Shown one piece after another: positions 60,302 to 64,000 of a stretch of DNA of 64,000 nt (the first letter of the stretch is position 1; each line of letters begins with the position of its first letter). The translations under genes were made by a program, and so were the position numbers. This stretch comes from HyVt-105 sp049975425. Lineage in GTDB: Bacteria; Bacteroidota; Bacteroidia; Bacteroidales; VadinHA17. Below the pieces are notes generated by a model. That model had not been told where the DNA came from. It ran no database searches and was given only the letters and a program-made list of their open reading frames with translations. The stretch covers positions 62,001 through 126,000 of the forward strand of contig JBNGDI010000003.1 in NCBI GenBank assembly GCA_049975425.1, written 5' to 3'.

Positions 60302-62347
60302 CTACATCAGCTCAATACTCCTCTTTACGAACCGGTTGAGTTCCTCCCCCGTCAGCATATTGTTCGACAACAGGGCCAGATCAATCAGCTGGCGGACCAG
60401 CTTGTTTTTCCCGGCATAACTTTCCAGCATTTCCTTCTTTTTCTTTTCCAGCTCACCGATTTTTTTATCCAGTTCTTCCAGACGGTCTTTTTCCTCCTGC
60501 GGAATTTCCTCGTCCTTTTTCTCCTTGTGTCCGGATTCCAGATCTGCCTTGTTTTTCCTGATCGGTTCCAGTTTTTCTTCAATCTTTCCGATTTTCTCCC
60601 TCAGTTTCTTGTCCTTGTCTTCGTTGATCTTCAGGATGAGATGATGGTTTGCATTAATCACCAGATTGTACTGGTCGGGTATGTCTCCGTAGAAACGCAT
60701 ACCTCCGCCCAGCTCAGACATATCCTTCATCCTTCGCATCCATTCCGACTGGGTGATGACCACCGGCTGGTCATCTTCGGCCATGGCCTCAAATGAAACG
60801 GTAAAATGCTCCTTTTGCGGAAGCTGGCTCTGGAAAACCGGGATCAGCTCATTCTGTTGCTCCGGAGTAAGTTTCGATTCATGGGTTTCCTCCTTCTGGA
60901 TGAGCTTTTCCACCACATCGGCATCCACCCGCACAAAATGGGAATTGTCCAGCTTCTGTTCCAGGTAGTTCAGGAAGTGGGTATCCAGTTGTCCTTCCAT
61001 CAGCAGCACGTCGTACCCCTTCTTATTGGCTTTCTCGATATAGCTGTATTGTTTGTCTTTATCAGTGGCATACAGGTAAACCAGATTCTTGTGCTTATCG
61101 GTTTGATTTTCTTTGATCAGCTTCTGATACTCTTCCAGTGTAAAATACTTTCCTTCCGTATTCTTCAGCAAAGCAAAATCTTTTGCCCTGTCGTAAAACT
61201 TCTCCTCACTGATCATTCCGAATTCGATAAACAGCTTCAGGTCGTCCCATTTTTTTTCAAAGCTGCTCCGGTCGTTTTTAAATATCTCGGCCAGCTTATC
61301 GGCCACTTTTTTGGTAATATGCAAGGATATCTTCTTTACATTGGAATCACTCTGGAGAAAGCTTCTCGAAACATTCAGCGGAATATCGGGAGAATCGATC
61401 ACCCCGTGTAAAAGGGTGAGGAATTCCGGAACAATGCCCTCTACGGAATCGGTAACATATACCTGATTGCAATATAACTGAATTTTATTCTTCTGGATAT
61501 CGAAATTGCTCTTGATCCGGGGAAAATACAGAATTCCGGTCAGTTTAAACGGATAGTCCACATTCAGATGGATATGAAACATGGGTTCTTCCTGGGTGGG
61601 ATAAAGTGAACGGTAAAATTCCAGGTAGTCCTCGTCTTTCAGGTCGGCCGGTTTTCTGGTCCACAAAGGGCGTGTTTCGTTGATAATACGGTCACGGCCT
61701 GTTTCCACCTCTTTCCCGTCTTTCCATTCCTTTTCCTTTCCGAACGCAATTTCTACCGGAAGGAACCGGCAGTATTTCTTCAGGATCTCATATATCCTGT
61801 TTTCATCGAGAAACTCCTTTGAGTCCTTGTCAATATGCAGCACCACATCGGTACCGACCTCGGGCTTCTCGGTCTCTTCAATGGTGTACTCCGGGGATCC
61901 GCTACATATCCATTTTACTGCCTGAGCCCCTTCACGGTATGATCGGGTAATGATCTCTACCTTTTCAGAAACCATAAAGGCTGAATAAAACCCAAGCCCG
62001 AAATGGCCGATGATGGCATTCGACTGTTCCTTGTATTTTTCCAGGAATTCGCCTGCACTGGAAAAGGCGATCTGATTGATAAACCTGTCAATTTCTTCGG
62101 CGGTCATTCCCACACCGCGGTCGGAAACGGTAATGGTTTTCTTTTTCTTGTCCACACTAACCCTGATCGTCTGGTCTCCCAGTTCGTCCTTGTACTCTCC
62201 CACACTGGCCAGTGTTCTCAGTTTCTGGGTGGCATCCACGGCATTACTGATCATTTCCCTGAGAAATATTTCATGGTCGGAATACAGGAATTTTTTAATG
62301 ATCGGGAAAATGTTTTCCGAAGTCACATCAATCTTACCTGTTTGCAT
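60302..62347 (-). CDS. htpG: chaperone protein HtpG (Hsp90)
   Basis: A 681-residue Hsp90. ATG 62347 is the start, giving MQTGKIDVTSENIFPIIKKF; the 20-residue upstream extension is unlikely. The GHKL ATPase shows FLREMISNAVDA, VSDRGVGMTAEEI, IGHFGLGFYSAFM and IDKDSKEFL; the middle and C-terminal domains follow (PLNVSRSFLQSD). The last 100 residues hold a Lys/Glu-rich stretch (KEKKDEEIPQEEKDRLEE), longer than in E. coli HtpG. It is a cytoplasmic stress chaperone, probably monocistronic. Confidence 0.96.
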   Translation of the reverse strand: MQTGKIDVTSENIFPIIKKFLYSDHEIFLREMISNAVDATQKLRTLASVGEYKDELGDQTIRVSVDKKKKTITVSDRGVGMTAEEIDRFINQIAFSSAGEFLEKYKEQSNAIIGHFGLGFYSAFMVSEKVEIITRSYREGAQAVKWICSGSPEYTIEETEKPEVGTDVVLHIDKDSKEFLDENRIYEILKKYCRFLPVEIAFGKEKEWKDGKEVETGRDRIINETRPLWTRKPADLKDEDYLEFYRSLYPTQEEPMFHIHLNVDYPFKLTGILYFPRIKSNFDIQKNKIQLYCNQVYVTDSVEGIVPEFLTLLHGVIDSPDIPLNVSRSFLQSDSNVKKISLHITKKVADKLAEIFKNDRSSFEKKWDDLKLFIEFGMISEEKFYDRAKDFALLKNTEGKYFTLEEYQKLIKENQTDKHKNLVYLYATDKDKQYSYIEKANKKGYDVLLMEGQLDTHFLNYLEQKLDNSHFVRVDADVVEKLIQKEETHESKLTPEQQNELIPVFQSQLPQKEHFTVSFEAMAEDDQPVVITQSEWMRRMKDMSELGGGMRFYGDIPDQYNLVINANHHLILKINEDKDKKLREKIGKIEEKLEPIRKNKADLESGHKEKKDEEIPQEEKDRLEELDKKIGELEKKKKEMLESYAGKNKLVRQLIDLALLSNNMLTGEELNRFVKRSIELM

Positions 62348-62449
62348 AGTTTGTTCTGTTTGGTTAAACAATGTTCGTCCCCGCGAATTTTGCAAAGGAT
62401 ATGCCATAAGAAAAAACCTGACAGAAAGTCACCGCAGAAAAGCCTGATC

Positions 62450-62986
62450 TCAGACAGAGCATCCCTCCATGAAAATAAAAATGGCCCCTGTTATCAGAAG
62501 CAATATAACATAGACCAGGAGAGCCAGGTAGGTGATGCGGGTATATTTTTTTTCACGCATCAGTACCCTTTTGCTGATGATTCCCCTGACGTGGTTATTG
62601 ATCCGGAGAAAAGCATTCTCATTCCGCCGGAAAACGGCATAACAGCCAAGGCTCAGCAGGTCGTTCTGCAACTTTTCACTGAATTCGGGCAGCAGAACAA
62701 TCAGTTCAATATTTCTGTTCATCCACTGAATATCCTTGATATTCTGTTTCAGTTCCGCAATCCGGGCAGAACGGTCGCCGTTAAAATTTGCGCTGATCAC
62801 TGCTATGATGGTATGATACCTGAAATATTGTCCCTTATCATAGATATCTTTCAATCGGTCGACGGAGTAGCAATGGACAATCTCGTATTTAGTGTTATCA
62901 TGAAATTCCAGGGCTACTTCTTCCATGTAAGCTTTGTGCTCATCTACCAGAAACAGGAGCGTTTTTTGCCTGGAAAACAATTTCAT
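62450..62986 (-). CDS. receiver-like protein with C-terminal membrane helix, degenerate
   Basis: A 178-residue protein from ATG 62986. The first 120 residues fold-match a response-regulator receiver (KTLLFLVDEHKAYMEEVALE, HTIIAVISANF, ELIVLLPEFSEKL), but the usual phospho-acceptor Asp-rich pair after the first strand is only DEHK and no clear central Asp follows the third strand. The C terminus has one hydrophobic helix (ITYLALLVYVILLLITGAIF). It may be a phosphorylation-independent signalling protein. It lies 85 bases downstream of the start of a secreted hypothetical gene on the same strand. Confidence 0.6.
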   Translation of the reverse strand: MKLFSRQKTLLFLVDEHKAYMEEVALEFHDNTKYEIVHCYSVDRLKDIYDKGQYFRYHTIIAVISANFNGDRSARIAELKQNIKDIQWMNRNIELIVLLPEFSEKLQNDLLSLGCYAVFRRNENAFLRINNHVRGIISKRVLMREKKYTRITYLALLVYVILLLITGAIFIFMEGCSV

Positions 62987-63071
62987 GTGTGCCTGTAATG
63001 AATACCTCGAGTGTGAATGTAGGAATTTATTCTGAAATGAGAAACCCGGACGACGGCCCCAGGATAATGCT

Positions 63072-63896
63072 TCACCTGTTTCGTACATCCACATCCTCCG
63101 TAAAGTGCCATTTCCCCTCCCTGAACTTCAGCCCGTCATAGGAAAAATCCGGGCCATAGAACCGGTATTGACCGGTCAGCGAAGGATCAGGAGGCGAAAG
63201 ATGGTCGAATATGATCATATGGCGATCAGGGTGATACCTCAGGGTCATGGTAGCCTGGGCCGTGTATTCGAAAATCATCCTGCATACAGGCGTTTCATTC
63301 TCGATGAAAACCGGCAGTCCGAACACAGGGTCTCCCTGCCGGTCGAACCACAGCACATCGATAATTTTTCTGGAGCTGAAAAGATCGTACATATCGGTGC
63401 CGAGCAGGACATAATACGGCACACTGTCGGTTGGAACGGTGATCATATCGTAATACAGGCATCCGTACCACCGGTCGTGGGTCAGCATGCCGTCGCCCGC
63501 CTGATTCAACGGGCCTGAACGTCCCGATAATTGCATGATATCCGCCGGCACGATACCGTTCTTTTTCTGTATCAGCGATTGGTAGTAATGAGTACCGTCA
63601 TTCAGAGGGATATTCCATTGAATGATCCTGAAGGAGCTGTCGGGTGCCACCAGAATACCCAGGTTCCTGACATCCCCGAATGTCCTGTTCAAAGCGGTAT
63701 CTTCCGCAAGAGCCTGCTGTAAAACCGATACCAGTTGCCGGTTTATCTCCATTTTCTGCCTGTCATCTGCCATCCGGTGTATTCTTTCGAAATACACCTG
63801 CAGACTGTCATCGGTTACCGGCCGTGTTTTTTCCCGGGCAAAACCATGATTTACAGCAGTCATCGTCAGATACAGGCACACCAGAATAATCCTCAT
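63072..63896 (-). CDS. secreted conserved protein, function unknown
   Basis: A 274-residue protein with signal peptide MRIILVCLYLTMTAVNHGFA. The mature part contains LGILVAPDSSFRIIQWNIPL and a beta-rich C-terminal half (WYGCLYYDMITVPTDSVPYYVLLG, GQYRFYGPDFSYDGL). I recognise no named family, but the pattern looks like secreted Bacteroidota proteins of similar size. It is followed on the same strand, 85 bases later, by the receiver-like gene. Confidence 0.65.
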   Translation of the reverse strand: MRIILVCLYLTMTAVNHGFAREKTRPVTDDSLQVYFERIHRMADDRQKMEINRQLVSVLQQALAEDTALNRTFGDVRNLGILVAPDSSFRIIQWNIPLNDGTHYYQSLIQKKNGIVPADIMQLSGRSGPLNQAGDGMLTHDRWYGCLYYDMITVPTDSVPYYVLLGTDMYDLFSSRKIIDVLWFDRQGDPVFGLPVFIENETPVCRMIFEYTAQATMTLRYHPDRHMIIFDHLSPPDPSLTGQYRFYGPDFSYDGLKFREGKWHFTEDVDVRNR

Positions 63897-63936
63897 AGCT
63901 TAAATCGGTTGAAAGAAAAACGGGGATATTCCGCAT

Positions 63937-64000
63937 TTATTTTCCGGTCTGTTCAATCGACCGGTTCAGTATATCACATGCCAGCAGGATGTCTTCTTCT
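63937..64000 (-). CDS. C-terminal end of an unidentified gene
   Basis: A reading frame ends at TAA 63937-63939 on the minus strand and continues beyond the right edge. The visible tail, EEDILLACDILNRSIEQTGK, looks helical, like the end of an aminotransferase or a similar enzyme, but 21 residues are too few to assign it. The gap to the next gene holds no other feature. Confidence 0.4.
   Translation of the reverse strand, partial: EEDILLACDILNRSIEQTGK

Noticed and set aside
1..64000. CRISPR arrays, IS elements, prophage, rRNA and tRNA genes
   Set aside because: No regularly spaced repeats, transposase or integrase motifs, rRNA stretches or cloverleaf sequences with CCA or T-loop patterns were seen while reading the window.

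Overview
The window is a chromosomal segment of a member of the Bacteroidota. The evidence is a gingipain-type protease with a type IX secretion C-terminal domain, -7 promoter boxes of the TAnnTTTG type, weak Shine-Dalgarno sequences, a beta-propeller/Y_Y_Y sensor fused to a SpoIIE phosphatase, and a class II HMG-CoA reductase beside the Bacteroidota GYDIA-type GHMP kinase. A 2-oxoglutarate dehydrogenase and acyl-CoA oxidation genes point to a respiring heterotroph. The species cannot be named from the sequence. No rRNA, tRNA, IS element, prophage or CRISPR array was found, and coding density is very high.

Layout. 1-2154 (+): end of a Ca2+/Na+ antiporter, a PflX-like radical SAM protein and a tRNA-dihydrouridine synthase. 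2163-14121 (-): a ten-gene run that joins the leucine-degradation steps from isovaleryl-CoA to HMG-CoA (carboxyltransferase, hydratase, biotin carboxylase, acyl-CoA dehydrogenase) to a mevalonate pathway (type 2 IPP isomerase, HMG-CoA reductase, two GHMP kinases, diphosphomevalonate decarboxylase) and a UbiA prenyltransferase. Neither HMG-CoA synthase nor HMG-CoA lyase is present in the window, so the layout suggests leucine carbon feeding isoprenoid and quinone synthesis. 14143-14320: a hairpin-rich gap with two intrinsic terminators, followed by a small SH3-type secreted protein.

15234-21077 (+): a very long KamA-family radical SAM aminomutase whose substrate-site residues look glutamate-like, a cysteine desulfurase-like PLP enzyme, and zwf-pgl. 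21099-27113: an exported ferredoxin-type aldo/keto reductase with a secreted partner, an AHSA1-like protein and the large sensor phosphatase. 27341-35978 (+): the C25 protease, an AlbA_2 protein, an Asp/Glu racemase, an AT-rich island, an HD protein, and a Mut7-C RNase coupled to a metallophosphatase.

35993-42987 (-): seven genes forming a predicted exported oxidoreductive glycoside-cleavage locus. It has three DUF1080 (3-keto-disaccharide hydrolase family) proteins, two Tat-type Gfo/Idh/MocA dehydrogenases, a DoxX membrane protein and a Tat-type xylose-isomerase-like TIM barrel.

43240-64000: housekeeping genes. These are AmrS and MEMO1, acylphosphatase, a class IV aminotransferase, an exonuclease/GIY-YIG fusion, sucAB, gamma-glutamyltransferase, nitroreductase, DUF2062, a glycosyltransferase, murB, mltG, an aspartate-type aminotransferase, htpG, and several conserved proteins without a known function. 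The two most interesting systems are the leucine-to-mevalonate operon and the oxidoreductive glycoside locus.
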